Positions 20,872-30,733 are shown, counted from the first letter of the stretch. The stretch is 64,000 nucleotides of DNA from Streptomyces sp. ICBB 8177 (GCF_003144095.1 NZ_NSKH01000018.1:1532540-1596539); one strand, 5' to 3'. Notes: a model not told the origin generated them from the letters alone. Made by a program: numbers and translations.

Positions 20872-22074
20872 ATGAAGACGATCGACGATCTCGATGTCGC
20901 CGGACGGCGGGTGTTCGTCCGCGCCGACCTCAACGTCCCCCTCGCGGGGGACGAGATCACCGATGACGGCCGCATCCGCGCCGCCGTCCCGACCATCGCC
21001 AAGCTCGCCGAACGCGGCGCCAAGGTGATCGTCGCCTCCCACCTCGGCCGCCCCAAGGGCGCGCCGGACCCGCAGTTCTCGCTCCGCCCGGTCGCCGCGC
21101 GCCTCGGCGAACTGCTGGGCAAGGACGTCGCGTTCGCCACCGACACCGTGGGCGACAGCGCGAAGGCCACCGTCGCCGCACTGGCCGACGGCGAGGTCAC
21201 GCTGCTGGAGAACCTGCGGTTCAACGCGGGCGAGACCGCCAAGGACGACGCGGAACGCGGCGCCTTCGCCGACGCGCTGGCCGCGTTCGCCGACGCCTAC
21301 GTGGGCGACGGCTTCGGCGCGGTGCACCGCAAGCACGCCTCCGTCTACGACCTGCCCGCGCGGCTCCCGCACGCCGCCGGCGGCCTGATCGCGACCGAGG
21401 TCGGCGTCCTGAAGAAGCTCACCGAGGACGTGGCGCGCCCGTACGCCGTCGTGCTCGGCGGCGCCAAGGTCTCCGACAAGCTGGGCGTCATCGACCACCT
21501 GCTGGGCAAGGCCGACCGCCTGCTGATCGGCGGCGGCATGGCGTACACCTTCCTGGCCGCCCAGGGCCACGAAGTGGGCAAGAGCCTGCTGCAGGAGGAC
21601 CAGATCCCGGCGGTCAAGGAGTACCTGGCCCGCGCCGAGAAGCAGGGCGTGGAGTTCGTGCTGCCGGTCGACGTGCTGGCCGCGCCGGAATTCCCCGACC
21701 TGAAGACCAAGGCCCCGGCCCACCCGGTCGTGGTGCCCGCCGACGCCATCCCGGCCGACCTGGAGGGCCTGGACATCGGTCCGCGGACCCGCGAGCTGTT
21801 CGCCGCCAAGCTGGCAGACGCGGCCACCGTGTTCTGGAACGGCCCGATGGGCGTCTTCGAGCACCCCGACTACGCGGACGGTACCCGCGCGGTCGCCCAG
21901 GCGCTGCTGGACAGCCCCGCCTTCACTGTCGTCGGCGGCGGCGACTCGGCCGCGGCCGTGCGCATCCTGGGCTTCGACGAGAACGCCTTCGGCCACATCT
22001 CGACCGGTGGCGGCGCCAGCCTCGAATACCTCGAGGGCAAGACGCTGCCCGGCCTCGCCGCACTGGAGGACTGA
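20872..22074 (+). CDS. pgk: Phosphoglycerate kinase
   Basis: Pgk, 400 residues, transfers phosphate from 1,3-bisphosphoglycerate to ADP. Seen: [13 protein letters not shown] near residue 12, the conserved substrate Arg/Asp; [13 protein letters not shown]; the hinge region [17 protein letters not shown]; nucleotide-binding [19 protein letters not shown] and the C-terminal [10 protein letters not shown]...[18 protein letters not shown]. The ATG follows CAGGAGCC. It is 7 bases upstream of tpiA, giving a two-gene unit whose expression relative to gap may be set by the intervening hairpin. Length and motifs are ordinary. Confidence 0.97.
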   Translation: MKTIDDLDVAGRRVFVRADLNVPLAGDEITDDGRIRAAVPTIAKLAERGAKVIVASHLGRPKGAPDPQFSLRPVAARLGELLGKDVAFATDTVGDSAKATVAALADGEVTLLENLRFNAGETAKDDAERGAFADALAAFADAYVGDGFGAVHRKHASVYDLPARLPHAAGGLIATEVGVLKKLTEDVARPYAVVLGGAKVSDKLGVIDHLLGKADRLLIGGGMAYTFLAAQGHEVGKSLLQEDQIPAVKEYLARAEKQGVEFVLPVDVLAAPEFPDLKTKAPAHPVVVPADAIPADLEGLDIGPRTRELFAAKLADAATVFWNGPMGVFEHPDYADGTRAVAQALLDSPAFTVVGGGDSAAAVRILGFDENAFGHISTGGGASLEYLEGKTLPGLAALED

Positions 22075-22081
22075 TCCGTAC

Positions 22082-22870
22082 ATGAGCACCACCCGCACCC
22101 CGCTGATGGCGGGCAACTGGAAGATGAACCTCAACCACCTCGAGGCCATCGCCCACGTCCAGAAGCTCGCCTTCGCGCTGACCGACAAGGACTACGCGGC
22201 CGTGGAGGTCGCCGTCCTGCCGCCCTTCACGGACCTGCGCTCGGTGCAGACCCTGGTCGACGGCGACAAGCTGAAGATCAAGTACGGCGCCCAGGACGTC
22301 TCGGCGCACGACTCCGGCGCGTACACCGGTGAGATCTCCGGCCCGATGCTCGCCAAGCTCAAGTGCTCCTACGTGGCGATCGGTCACAGCGAGCGACGCC
22401 AGTACCACGGCGAGGACGAGGCGATCGTCAACGCCAAGGTCAAGGCCGCGTTCCGGCACGACCTGACCCCGATCCTGTGCGTCGGCGAGGGCCTGGACGT
22501 GCGCAGGGCGGGCAACCAGGTCGCCCACACCCTCGCCCAGGTCGAAGGCGCCCTGAAGGACGTCCCGGCCGACCAGGCGCGCACGATCGTCATCGCCTAC
22601 GAGCCGGTGTGGGCGATCGGCACCGGCGAGGTCGCCACGCCCGAGGACGCCCAGGAGGTCTGCGGAGCGATCCGCGGCCGGCTGGCCGAGCTGTACGACC
22701 AGGAGCTGGCCGACCAGGTCCGCATCCAGTACGGCGGGTCGGTCAAGTCCGGCAACATCGCCGCGATCATGGCGCAGCCGGACGTCGACGGCGCGCTGGT
22801 CGGCGGTGCCTCGCTGGACGCCGACGAGTTCGTCAAGATCGTCCGCTTCGGTGATCAGGCAGTAGGCTGA
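22082..22870 (+). CDS. tpiA: Triosephosphate isomerase
   Basis: TIM, 262 residues, interconverts dihydroxyacetone phosphate and glyceraldehyde-3-phosphate. Seen: GNWKMN with catalytic Lys14, [19 protein letters not shown] with the catalytic His, the catalytic Glu and flexible loop in [11 protein letters not shown], and the phosphate-gripping [10 protein letters not shown] and GALVGGASL. The ATG lies 7 bases after the pgk stop and uses the GGAGGA sequence inside the end of pgk, so translation is coupled. A weak inverted repeat (GGGGACC 22896-22902, GGTCCCC 22923-22929) separates it from secG. Confidence 0.97.
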   Translation: MSTTRTPLMAGNWKMNLNHLEAIAHVQKLAFALTDKDYAAVEVAVLPPFTDLRSVQTLVDGDKLKIKYGAQDVSAHDSGAYTGEISGPMLAKLKCSYVAIGHSERRQYHGEDEAIVNAKVKAAFRHDLTPILCVGEGLDVRRAGNQVAHTLAQVEGALKDVPADQARTIVIAYEPVWAIGTGEVATPEDAQEVCGAIRGRLAELYDQELADQVRIQYGGSVKSGNIAAIMAQPDVDGALVGGASLDADEFVKIVRFGDQAVG

Positions 22871-22965
22871 CGGACCCGTTCCGAAGTACCCTGTCGGGGA
22901 CCGGGCGCGCTGTGTCGCGGTCGGTCCCCGCGTCGTCGTAGGTCCCCCAGAGAGTTGGTCCAGCC

Positions 22966-23202
22966 GTGGTCATCGGGTTCTCCATCGCCCTCATCGTGTT
23001 CAGCCTGCTGCTGATGCTGCTCGTGCTGATGCACAAGGGGAAGGGCGGTGGCCTCTCGGACATGTTCGGTGGCGGCATGCAGTCCTCCGTCGGTGGCTCC
23101 TCGGTGGCCGAGCGCAACCTCGACCGCATCACGGTCATCGTGGGTCTGCTCTGGTTCGCGTGCGTCGTCGCCCTCGGCCTGGTGCTGAAGTTCCAGAAGT
23201 AG
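22966..23202 (+). CDS. secG: Preprotein translocase subunit SecG
   Basis: SecG, 78 residues, is the small accessory subunit of the SecYEG translocon. It has two transmembrane helices (IGFSIALIVFSLLLMLLVLM and ITVIVGLLWFACVVALGLVL) separated by the Gly-rich cytoplasmic loop HKGKGGGLSDMFGGGMQ. This is the standard layout. The GTG start has only a weak CAGAGAG upstream. A TACCCT hexamer at 22887-22892 may be its -10. The position behind tpiA is conserved in actinobacteria. Confidence 0.93.
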   Translation: MVIGFSIALIVFSLLLMLLVLMHKGKGGGLSDMFGGGMQSSVGGSSVAERNLDRITVIVGLLWFACVVALGLVLKFQK

Positions 23203-23313
23203 CCCGCGTACCCTTCCGGTTTCCGGCCGTACCGCGCCTGGTTCGGGCGTAACTGACGGCCCGTCGCCCCCGCGGCTTATCATGGGACGGCGTCCTCGAG
23301 GTGCCGGGCCGGG

Positions 23314-23342
23314 TTGGCCTCCCGCTGGACGAGACGTAAGGT
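23314..23342 (+). promoter_or_regulatory. Predicted rbpA promoter
   Basis: TTGGCC (23314-23319), exactly 17 bases, then TAAGGT (23337-23342): a good match to the Streptomyces HrdB-type pattern. Transcription would start about 45 bases before the rbpA GTG. Confidence 0.5.
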
Positions 23343-23392
23343 CTCCGTAAACTGGACGACCTCGCAGCACCATCACGCAGGGAGTTACGACC

Positions 23393-23728
23393 GTGGCAAG
23401 TGGCAACGCGATCCGTGGCAGTCGGGTCGGAGCGGGGCCGATGGGGGAGGCGGAGCGCGGCGAGTCCGCGCCGCGTCTTCGCATCTCCTTCTGGTGCTCG
23501 AACGGGCACGAGACGCAGCCGAGTTTCGCCAGTGACGCGCAGATCCCGGACACCTGGGACTGCCCCCGCTGCGGTTTCCCGGCCGGCCAGGACGAGAACA
23601 ACCCGCCGGACCCGCCGCGCACCGAGCCCTACAAGACGCACCTGGCGTACGTGCGGGAGCGCCGCAGCGACGCGGACGGCGAGGCGATCCTCGCCGAGGC
23701 GCTGGCGAAACTGCGCGGGGAGATCTGA
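23393..23728 (+). CDS. rbpA: RNA polymerase-binding protein RbpA
   Basis: RbpA, 111 residues, the actinobacterial RNA polymerase-binding protein that stabilises promoter complexes of the principal sigma factor. Seen: N-terminal GNAIRGSRVGAGPMGEAERGESA (core-binding tail and basic linker region), the zinc-type core FWCSNGHE...CPRCGFPAG, and the C-terminal sigma-interaction helix HLAYVRERRSDADGEAILAEALAKLR. The start is GTG after a CAGGGAG stretch. It has its own predicted promoter and ends in a perfect palindrome shared with the convergent pgl gene. Some streptomycetes carry an RbpA paralogue; which copy this is cannot be decided from the window. Confidence 0.95.
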   Translation: MASGNAIRGSRVGAGPMGEAERGESAPRLRISFWCSNGHETQPSFASDAQIPDTWDCPRCGFPAGQDENNPPDPPRTEPYKTHLAYVRERRSDADGEAILAEALAKLRGEI

Positions 23729-23732
23729 CGAG

Positions 23733-23770
23733 GAGAGGGTGTGGGAGGCGATCGCCTCCCACACCCTCTC
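23733..23770. terminator. Perfect 38-bp palindromic bidirectional terminator
   Basis: GAGAGGGTGTGGGAGGCGA (23733-23751) is followed immediately by its exact reverse complement (23752-23770). It begins 4 bases after the rbpA stop and ends 26 bases before the pgl stop, so it serves both convergent genes. Confidence 0.85.
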
Positions 23771-23796
23771 GCTTGTCGCGGGGCCTAGGTGCCGGA

Positions 23797-24579
23797 TCAG
23801 GCCGAGGCCGGCGGGTACAGCCCGCGTGGCAGTCGCTCCGCCGCGGTGCGATCCAGCAGCCACAGCGTGCGGCTGCGGCCGTACGCTCCCGCGGCCGGGG
23901 CCTGGATCTCGCCCGCCCCGGACAGCGCCATGGCCGCCGCGTTCGCCTTGTCCTCGCCCGCGGCCAGCAGCCACACCTCACGCGCCGCGCGAATCGCCGG
24001 CAGGGTCAGTGAGATCCGGGTGGGCGGCGGCTTGGGCGAGCCGTGCACACCGATGACGGTGCGCTCGGTCTCCCGTACCCCGGGGTGCTCGGGGAAGAGC
24101 GAGGCCACGTGCGCGTCCGGGCCCACGCCCAGCAGCAGCACGTCGAACGACGGCACGCCCGCGTGGTCCTCGGGGCCTGCCGCCTTCGCCAGTTCAGCGG
24201 CGTAGGCCTCGGCCGCCGCGTCCACGTCCGAGCCGTGACCGCCGTCGGAGGCGGGCATCGGGTGCACCCGCGCCGGATCGACCGGCACGGCGTCCAGCAG
24301 CGCCTGGCGGGCCTGCGTGACGTTGCGCTCCGGGTCGCCCTCGGGCAGGTAGCGCTCGTCCCCCCACCACAGGTCGAGGCGGCCCCAGTCCACCGCGTCC
24401 CGGGCGGGCGCCTCGGCGAGCGCCGCGAGCAGCGCGTTGCCGTTGCGCCCGCCGGTGAGCACCACCGACGCGGAACCCCGGGCGGCCTGGGCGTCGACGA
24501 CCCGGGTGATCAGCCGGGCGGCCGCGGCCTTCGACATCAGTTCCTTGTCGCGGTGCACCACGACCTGAGGGGCCGTCAC
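23797..24579 (-). CDS. pgl: 6-phosphogluconolactonase
   Basis: Pgl/DevB-type lactonase, 260 residues, hydrolyses 6-phosphogluconolactone in the oxidative pentose phosphate pathway. Seen: VVLTGGRNGNALLAAL near residue 40, WWGDERYLPEGDPERNVTQARQALL near 90 (typical SDERxVPxxxxxSN region), and LLLGVGPDAHVASLFPEHPGV near 145. The GTG start overlaps the opcA stop by 4 bases (GTGA). It is the last gene of the tkt-tal-zwf-opcA-pgl operon, immediately next to its two pathway partners Zwf and OpcA. Motifs and length are ordinary. Confidence 0.93.
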   Translation of the reverse strand: MTAPQVVVHRDKELMSKAAAARLITRVVDAQAARGSASVVLTGGRNGNALLAALAEAPARDAVDWGRLDLWWGDERYLPEGDPERNVTQARQALLDAVPVDPARVHPMPASDGGHGSDVDAAAEAYAAELAKAAGPEDHAGVPSFDVLLLGVGPDAHVASLFPEHPGVRETERTVIGVHGSPKPPPTRISLTLPAIRAAREVWLLAAGEDKANAAAMALSGAGEIQAPAAGAYGRSRTLWLLDRTAAERLPRGLYPPASA

Positions 24580-25643
24580 TTGGACTTCCCCGTACGGGAG
24601 TCGCCCGACGCGGCGGTCTTGCGCGCGGTGGCCTTGCGCGTCGGCGGCGCGGCGTCGGCGGCCACCTCGGGTGCCTGGCCCGCGGCGACCTCCGCTCCGT
24701 CACCCGCCGGGTGCTCGTGGCCGGTGAGCCGCTTGACGCCGACCCTGACCGTCTCGCGGTAGATGTCGTCCGGGTCCAGCCGCCGCAGCTCCTCCGCGAT
24801 CAGCTCGGAGGTGTCCCGCCGCTTGAGGGCGACGTGCCGGTCGGGCTGGCCGGGCATCGCCAGCTCCGCCAGCGCCCCGTCGGCCCGGTCCAGGCAGATC
24901 TCGCCGTCCGCGGTCGAAAGCCGCACCGCGGTCAGCCCCGGCCCGTCCGACACCCTGCGCTCGACCGGCACCTCCAGGCGGTCGGCCAGCCACATCCCGA
25001 GCAGCTCGGTGCTCGGGTTGTACGGCTCGCCCTCCACGATCGCCGCGGTGACGGCCGAGTGCTTCTGGTCCAGCGCCGCGGCCAGCATGCTGCGCCACGG
25101 GGTGATCCGGGTCCAGGCCAGGTCGGTGTCGCCGGGGGAGTAGGTGTCCGCCCGCACCCGCAGCGCCGCCACCGGGTCCTCGGCCGCCGCCGCGTCGGTG
25201 ATCCGGCGCTGCGCCAGCTTGCCCAGCGGGTGCTCCGCCGGGTTCTCGGGGGCGTCCTCCGGCCACCAGACGACCACCGGGGCGTCCGGCAGCAGCAGCG
25301 GCAGGACGACCGACTCGGCGTGGTTGGCCAGTTCGCCGTGGAGCCGCAGCATCACGGTCTCACCGGTGCCAGCGTCGGAACCGACCCGGATCTCGGCGTC
25401 CAGACGCGAGGTGGCGCGGTCCCGCGGCGAGCGGCCCGGGCGCTTGATCACCGCGAGGATGCGGGACGGGTGCTCCCGGGAGGCGTCGCCGGCCGCCTTG
25501 AGGGCGTCGTACGCGTTGCCCTCGTCGGTGACGATGACCAGGGTGAGGACCATGCCGACGGCCGGGGTGCCGCTGGCGCGGCGGGCCTGGATGATGCCGG
25601 CGTTGATCTTCGACGATGTGGTGTCCGTGAGATCGATCTTCAT
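24576..25643 (-). CDS. opcA: OpcA, glucose-6-phosphate dehydrogenase assembly/activator protein
   Basis: A 355-residue OpcA, an allosteric effector or assembly factor of glucose-6-phosphate dehydrogenase first known from cyanobacteria and conserved in actinobacteria. Seen: the conserved start MKIDLTDTTSSKINAGIIQAR, RPGRSPRDRATSRLDAEIRVG, LPLLLPDAPVVVWWPEDAPENPAEHPLGKLAQRRITDAA and YSPGDTDLAWTRITPWRSMLAAALDQ. The last 50 residues are an Ala/Thr/Lys-rich tail. The ATG overlaps the zwf stop (ATGA) and its own stop overlaps pgl, so zwf-opcA-pgl is translationally coupled throughout. Confidence 0.93.
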   Translation of the reverse strand: MKIDLTDTTSSKINAGIIQARRASGTPAVGMVLTLVIVTDEGNAYDALKAAGDASREHPSRILAVIKRPGRSPRDRATSRLDAEIRVGSDAGTGETVMLRLHGELANHAESVVLPLLLPDAPVVVWWPEDAPENPAEHPLGKLAQRRITDAAAAEDPVAALRVRADTYSPGDTDLAWTRITPWRSMLAAALDQKHSAVTAAIVEGEPYNPSTELLGMWLADRLEVPVERRVSDGPGLTAVRLSTADGEICLDRADGALAELAMPGQPDRHVALKRRDTSELIAEELRRLDPDDIYRETVRVGVKRLTGHEHPAGDGAEVAAGQAPEVAADAAPPTRKATARKTAASGDSRTGKSK

Positions 25644-27166
25644 GGCCGGCGCCAGCTCCTGCCGTCTCGTGCGAGCATCTCGTCCGCCTCCGCGGGACCC
25701 CAGGTCCCGGCGGCGTACTGGGCGGGCTTGCCGTGCTTGTCCCAGTACTCCTCGATCGGGTCGAGGATGGTCCAGGACAGCTCGACCTCCTGGTGCCGCG
25801 GGAAGAGGTTGGCGTCGCCCAGCAGCACGTCGAGCAGCAGCCGCTCGTACGCCTCGGGGCTGGACTCGGTGAAGGACTCGCCGTAGGCGAAGTCCATCGT
25901 GACGTCGCGGACCTCCATCGAGGTGCCCGGCACCTTGGAGCCGAACCGCACGGTCACGCCCTCGTCCGGCTGCACCCGGATGACCAGCGCGTTCTGCCCC
26001 AGCTCCTCGGTGGCGCCGGACTCGAACGGCAGGTACGGGGCGCGCTTGAAGACCACCGCGATCTCGGTGACCCGGCGGCCGAGCCGCTTGCCGGTGCGCA
26101 GGTAGAACGGCACGCCCGCCCAGCGGCGGTTGTTGATGGTGAGCTTGATGGCGGCGTAGGTGTCGGTCTTGGACTTGGGGTCGATGCCCTCCTCCTCCAG
26201 GTACCCGAGCACCTCCTCGCCGCCCTGCCAGGCGTGCGCGTACTGGCCGCGCACGGTGTGCCTGCCCAGGTCCTCGGGCAGTTCGACGGCGCCCAGCACC
26301 TTCAGCTTCTCGGCCACCAGCGCCTTGGGGTGGAAGGAGCCCGGCTCCTCCATCGCGGTCAGCGCCAGCAGCTGGAGCAGGTGGTTCTGGATGACGTCGC
26401 GCGCCGCGCCGATCCCGTCGTAGTAGCCCGCGCGGCCGCCGATGCCGATGTCCTCGGCCATGGTGATCTGCACGTGGTCGACGTAGGAGCGGTTCCAGAT
26501 CGGCTCGAACATCGTGTTGGCGAAGCGCAGCGCCAGGATGTTCTGGACCGTCTCCTTGCCCAGGTAGTGGTCGATGCGGAAGACCTCGTTGGGGTCGAAC
26601 ACGCTGTGCACGACCTTGTTGAGCTCCTGGGCGCTGGCCAGGTTGTGGCCGAACGGCTTCTCGATGACGGCGCGCCGCCAGGACTCGCCGCGGCCCTCGG
26701 ACAGCCCGTGCTTCTTGAGCTGCTCGACCACCTTGGGGAAGAACTTCGGCGGGACCGACAGGTAGAACGCGAAGTTGCCGCCGGTGCCGCGGGCCTTGTC
26801 CAGGTCGTCGATGGTGGTGCGCAGCGTCTCGAACGCCTGGTCGTCGTCGAACTCACCGGGCACGAACCGGAAGCCCTCGGCGAGCTGGGTCCACACCTCC
26901 TCGCGGAACGGGGTCCGCGAGTGCTCCTTGACGGCGTCGTGCACGACCTGGGCGAAGTCCTCGTCCTCCCAGTCGCGCCGGGCGAAGCCGACGAGCGAGA
27001 AGCCCGGCGGCAGCAGCCCGCGGTTGGCGAGGTCGTAGACGGCGGGCATCAGCTTCTTGCGCGACAGGTCACCCGTGACGCCGAAGATGACCAGGCCGGA
27101 CGGCCCCGCGATACGCGGGAGCCGCCGGTCCCTGGGGTCACGCAGCGGGTTGCTGCTGGTGGTCAC
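25640..27166 (-). CDS. zwf: Glucose-6-phosphate 1-dehydrogenase
   Basis: Zwf, 508 residues, oxidises glucose-6-phosphate to the lactone with NADP+ (or NAD+). Seen: VIFGVTGDLSRKKLMPAVYDLA (dinucleotide-binding, residues about 27-48), VIEKPFGHN with a substrate-binding Lys, RIDHYLGKETVQN with the catalytic His, and the C-terminal domain FYLRTGKRLGRRVTEIAVVFK. The GTG start is preceded 6 bases away by the tal stop. Downstream OpcA and Pgl overlap it. The gene lies in a pentose phosphate operon transcribed toward the glycolytic block. Confidence 0.97.
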   Translation of the reverse strand: MTTSSNPLRDPRDRRLPRIAGPSGLVIFGVTGDLSRKKLMPAVYDLANRGLLPPGFSLVGFARRDWEDEDFAQVVHDAVKEHSRTPFREEVWTQLAEGFRFVPGEFDDDQAFETLRTTIDDLDKARGTGGNFAFYLSVPPKFFPKVVEQLKKHGLSEGRGESWRRAVIEKPFGHNLASAQELNKVVHSVFDPNEVFRIDHYLGKETVQNILALRFANTMFEPIWNRSYVDHVQITMAEDIGIGGRAGYYDGIGAARDVIQNHLLQLLALTAMEEPGSFHPKALVAEKLKVLGAVELPEDLGRHTVRGQYAHAWQGGEEVLGYLEEEGIDPKSKTDTYAAIKLTINNRRWAGVPFYLRTGKRLGRRVTEIAVVFKRAPYLPFESGATEELGQNALVIRVQPDEGVTVRFGSKVPGTSMEVRDVTMDFAYGESFTESSPEAYERLLLDVLLGDANLFPRHQEVELSWTILDPIEEYWDKHGKPAQYAAGTWGPAEADEMLARDGRSWRRP

Positions 27167-27171
27167 TGTGG

Positions 27172-28290
27172 TCAGGCCTCCGAGGGAGCGAGGCGCTTGA
27201 GCTCGGCCTCGGTGGACTTGAGCAGGTCGTTCCAGGACGCCTCGAACTTCTCCACGCCCTCCTCCTCCAGCACCTTGACCACGTCGTCGTAGTCGACGCC
27301 CACACCCGCGAGGGCGTCGAGGACGCCGCGGGCGTCGGCGTAGTTGCCGGTGATGGTGTCGCCGGTGACCTCACCGTGGTCGCCGGTGGCCTTGAGAGTG
27401 GCCTCCGGCATGGTGTTGACGGTGTTCGGCGCGACCAGTTCGGTGACGTAGAGGGTGTCGGGGTAGGCCGGGTCCTTCACGCCGGTCGAGGCCCACAGCG
27501 GACGCTGCTTGTGGGCGCCGGCCTTCTCCAGGGCCGCCCAGCGGTCGGAGGAGAAGACCTCCTCGTACGCCTGGTAGGCGAGGCGGGCGTTGGCCACGGC
27601 GGCCTTGCCCTTGAGACCCTTGGCCTCCTCCCCGCCGATCTTGTCCAGCCGCTTGTCGATCTCGGTGTCGACGCGGGAGACGAAGAACGAGGCGACCGAA
27701 CGGATCTGCGACAGGTCGAGCCCCGCGGCCTTCGCCTTCTCCAGACCGGTCAGGTACGCGTCCATCACGGCGCGGTACCGGTCGAGGGAGAAGATCAGCG
27801 TGACGTTGACGCTGATGCCCCGGCCGATGACATCGGCGATGGCCGGCAGGCCCGCCTCGGTCGCCGGGATCTTGATGAAGGTGTTGGGCCGGTCCACCAG
27901 CCACGCCAGCTGCTTGGCCTCGGCCACGGTCGCCGCCGTGTTGTGCGCCAGACGCGGGTCGACCTCGATGGAGACCCGGCCGTCCTGGCCGCCGGTGGCG
28001 TCGAAGACCGGGCGCAGCACGTCGGCCGCGTCCCGCACGTCCGAGGTGGTGATCATGCGCACCGCCTCCTCGACGGTGACCCTGCGCACCGCGAGGTCGC
28101 CGACCTGCTCGTCGTAGGCCGGGTCGCCGGAGATGGCCTTCTGGAAGATGGTCGGGTTGGTGGTGACGCCGACCACGTGGCTGGAGTCGATCAGCTCGGC
28201 GAGGTTGCCGGAGGTGATCCGCTTGCGCGACAGGTCGTCGAGCCAGATCGCGACGCCTTCGTCGGAGAGGCGCTTGAGTGCGTCTGTCAT
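27172..28290 (-). CDS. tal: Transaldolase
   Basis: Transaldolase, 372 residues, the longer TalB-related form found in actinobacteria. It moves a dihydroxyacetone unit between sugar phosphates. Seen: [17 protein letters not shown] near the N-terminus, [26 protein letters not shown], the Schiff-base Lys in [32 protein letters not shown] and [12 protein letters not shown]. The ATG start lies 36 bases after the tkt stop. It is second in the operon; together with Tkt it provides the non-oxidative branch while Zwf-OpcA-Pgl provides the oxidative one. Confidence 0.96.
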   Translation of the reverse strand: MTDALKRLSDEGVAIWLDDLSRKRITSGNLAELIDSSHVVGVTTNPTIFQKAISGDPAYDEQVGDLAVRRVTVEEAVRMITTSDVRDAADVLRPVFDATGGQDGRVSIEVDPRLAHNTAATVAEAKQLAWLVDRPNTFIKIPATEAGLPAIADVIGRGISVNVTLIFSLDRYRAVMDAYLTGLEKAKAAGLDLSQIRSVASFFVSRVDTEIDKRLDKIGGEEAKGLKGKAAVANARLAYQAYEEVFSSDRWAALEKAGAHKQRPLWASTGVKDPAYPDTLYVTELVAPNTVNTMPEATLKATGDHGEVTGDTITGNYADARGVLDALAGVGVDYDDVVKVLEEEGVEKFEASWNDLLKSTEAELKRLAPSEA

Positions 28291-28326
28291 GGGATGTACA
28301 TCTCCTCGAAAGTTACGGTGAGCTGA

Positions 28327-30405
28327 TCAGCGGTTCGCGGCGGCGATCGACTCGCGCGCGGCGCCCACGACGGCCTCGGGGGTCAGCCCGAACTCGCGGT
28401 AGAGCACCTTGTAGTCGGCGGAGGCGCCGAAGTGCTCCAGGCTCACGATGCGTCCCGCGTCGCCGACGAAGCGGTGCCAGGTCAGGCCCACACCGGCCTC
28501 CACGGCGACCCGGGCCTTGACGTTGGGCGGCAGCACGTGGTCGCGGTAGGCCTGGTCCTGCTCCTCGAACCACTCCACGGACGGCATCGAGACCACGCGG
28601 GTCGGCACGCCGTCGGCCTGGAGGGTATCGCGGGCGGCGAGGGCGATCTCGACCTCGGAACCCGTGGCGATGACGATCACCTGCGGCTGGCCGCCCTCGG
28701 CCTCGGCCCGGACGTAACCGCCCTTGGCGGCCAGCGGGTCGGGCGCGTAGGTCGGCACGTTCTGCCGGGTGAGCGCCAGGCCGTGCGGGGCGGGCTTGGC
28801 GGTGTGGCGGCGCATGATCTCGTGCCAGACGATCGCGGTCTCGTTGGCGTCGGCCGGGCGGACCACGTTCAGGCCCGGGATGGCGCGCAGCGCGGACAGG
28901 TGCTCGACCGGCTGGTGCGTCGGTCCGTCCTCGCCCAGGCCGATGGAGTCGTGCGTCCACACGTAGGTGACCGGCAGCTGCATCAGCGCGGCCAGGCGCA
29001 CCGCCGGGCGCATGTAGTCGGAGAAGACCAGGAACGTGCCGCCGTAGATGCGGGTGTTGCCGTGCAGCGCGATGCCGTTCATGGTCGAGCCCATGGCGTG
29101 CTCGCGGATGCCCCAGTGCACCGTGCGGCCGTACGGGGAGGCGCCGGGCAGCGGGTTGCCCTCCGGCAGGAACGAGGAGTTCTTGTCGATCGTGGTGTTG
29201 TTGGAGCCGGCCAGGTCGGCCGAGCCTCCCCACAGCTCCGGAACGATCGCGCCGAGCGCGGCGAGCACCTCGCCGGAGGCCTTGCGGGTGGCGACCGCCT
29301 TGCCCTCCTCGAAGACCGGCAGCGCCTTCTCCCAGCCGTCCGGCAGCTCGCCGGCGCTGATCCGGTCGAAGTCGGCGGCGCGCTGCGGGTTGTTGGCCCG
29401 CCACTCCTCGAACTTCTTGGTCCATTCGGCGTGCGCCTCGCGGCCGCGGTCGGCGACCTCGCGGGCGTGTGCCAGCACCGCGTCCTCGACGGCGAAGTGC
29501 TTGTCCGGGTCGAAGCCCAGCACCTTCTTGGTGGCCGCGACCTCGTCCTCGCCCAGCGCGGCGCCGTGCGCGGCACCGGTGTTCTGGGCGTGCGGGGCGG
29601 GCCAGGCGATGATGGTGCGCGCGGCGATCAGCGACGGACGGGAGGTCTCCGCCTTGGCGGCCAGCAGCGCCTTGTGCAGCGCCTCGACGTCGAAGTCGCC
29701 GTCCGGCGCCGGGTCGATGCGCTGCACGTGCCAGCCGTACGCCTCGTAGCGCTTGACGACGTCCTCGCTCAGGGCGGTCTCGGTGTCGCCCTCGATGGAG
29801 ATGTGGTTGTCGTCGTAGAGCGCGACGAGGTTGCCGAGCTTCTGGTGGCCGGCGAGCGAGGAGGCCTCGGCGGAGATGCCCTCCTCGATGTCGCCGTCGG
29901 AGACGATCGCCCAGATGGTGTGGTCGAACGGCGAGGTGCCCTCGGGCGCGTCCGGGTCGAACAGGCCGCGCTCGTAGCGGGCCGCCATCGCCATGCCGAC
30001 CGCGTTGGCGATGCCCTGGCCGAGGGGTCCTGTCGTGGTCTCGACGCCGGTGGTGTGGCCGTGCTCCGGGTGGCCCGGGGTCCGCGAGCCCCAGGTGCGG
30101 AACGACTTGAGGTCGTCGAGTTCGAGCCCGTAGCCGGACAGGAAGAGCTGGATGTAGAGCGTCAGGCTGGTGTGCCCGGGCGACAGGACGAACCGGTCAC
30201 GGCCGGTCCAGTCCGGGTCGGAGGGGTCGTGGCGCATCAGCTTCTGGAAGAGCAGGTAGGCGGCGGGCGCCAGGCTCATGGCCGTGCCCGGATGGCCGTT
30301 CCCGACCTTCTGGACGGAATCCATGGCCAGAACCCGGACAGTATCCACGGCCCGCTTGTCCAGATCGGTCCACTCGAGATCTGTGGTGGTCGGCTTCGTG
30401 CTCAC
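28327..30405 (-). CDS. tkt: Transketolase
   Basis: Transketolase, 692 residues, thiamine diphosphate-dependent. Seen: VGNGHPGTAMSLAPAAYLLFQ near residue 36 with conserved His; LGQGIANAVGMAMA; the ThDP/Mg motif GDGDIEEGISAEASSLAGH (about 170-190) continuing to LYDDNHISIEG; the pyrimidine-domain HDSIGLGEDGPTHQPVEHL; and the C-terminal VAVEAGVGLTWHRFVG. The GTG start MSTKPTTTDLEWTDLD is typical of Streptomyces. It heads the pentose phosphate operon and diverges from ctaB; a TAGGCT -10-like hexamer lies on the minus strand at 30473-30478. Confidence 0.97.
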   Translation of the reverse strand: MSTKPTTTDLEWTDLDKRAVDTVRVLAMDSVQKVGNGHPGTAMSLAPAAYLLFQKLMRHDPSDPDWTGRDRFVLSPGHTSLTLYIQLFLSGYGLELDDLKSFRTWGSRTPGHPEHGHTTGVETTTGPLGQGIANAVGMAMAARYERGLFDPDAPEGTSPFDHTIWAIVSDGDIEEGISAEASSLAGHQKLGNLVALYDDNHISIEGDTETALSEDVVKRYEAYGWHVQRIDPAPDGDFDVEALHKALLAAKAETSRPSLIAARTIIAWPAPHAQNTGAAHGAALGEDEVAATKKVLGFDPDKHFAVEDAVLAHAREVADRGREAHAEWTKKFEEWRANNPQRAADFDRISAGELPDGWEKALPVFEEGKAVATRKASGEVLAALGAIVPELWGGSADLAGSNNTTIDKNSSFLPEGNPLPGASPYGRTVHWGIREHAMGSTMNGIALHGNTRIYGGTFLVFSDYMRPAVRLAALMQLPVTYVWTHDSIGLGEDGPTHQPVEHLSALRAIPGLNVVRPADANETAIVWHEIMRRHTAKPAPHGLALTRQNVPTYAPDPLAAKGGYVRAEAEGGQPQVIVIATGSEVEIALAARDTLQADGVPTRVVSMPSVEWFEEQDQAYRDHVLPPNVKARVAVEAGVGLTWHRFVGDAGRIVSLEHFGASADYKVLYREFGLTPEAVVGAARESIAAANR

Positions 30406-30733
30406 CCTGGGTCAGGGCTCCTCTCCACAATGATCGAACGCCGGTCGGCCCTACGCCCACCGGGCGATTTCGAGCCTACCCTTGCGCGGGCAGGCGTTCG
30501 GCTACGTTCGGCGCAACACCGGGGCGACTTTGTTCATTCCTGGTACATATTCTGTTACCGCCTCCCCAAGCCTGGGTCATCGGGGGTCGCTCCGCCTGTC
30601 GGAGCCAACACGAGGGGCCCCCGCGACAGGCCACGGGATGGCAACGTCTAGAGTGGCGTGGTACGCGCTGAGACTCACCCGGTCGTCGCAACTGGGATGG
30701 TCTCGCTGGTCTTTCTCCCTCCCAGAGGTGTTC
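30406..30733. promoter_or_regulatory. Divergent promoter region tkt / ctaB
   Basis: A 328-base non-coding region. For the minus strand, TAGGCT (complement of 30473-30478) is a -10 candidate for tkt. For the plus strand, TAGAGT (30649-30654) with GACAGG 18 bases upstream is a -10/-35 candidate for ctaB, and AGAGGTG at 30724-30730 is its ribosome-binding site. An AT-richer stretch with CATATTCT (30546-30553) is another -10 candidate. No regulator motif is recognised. Confidence 0.35.
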
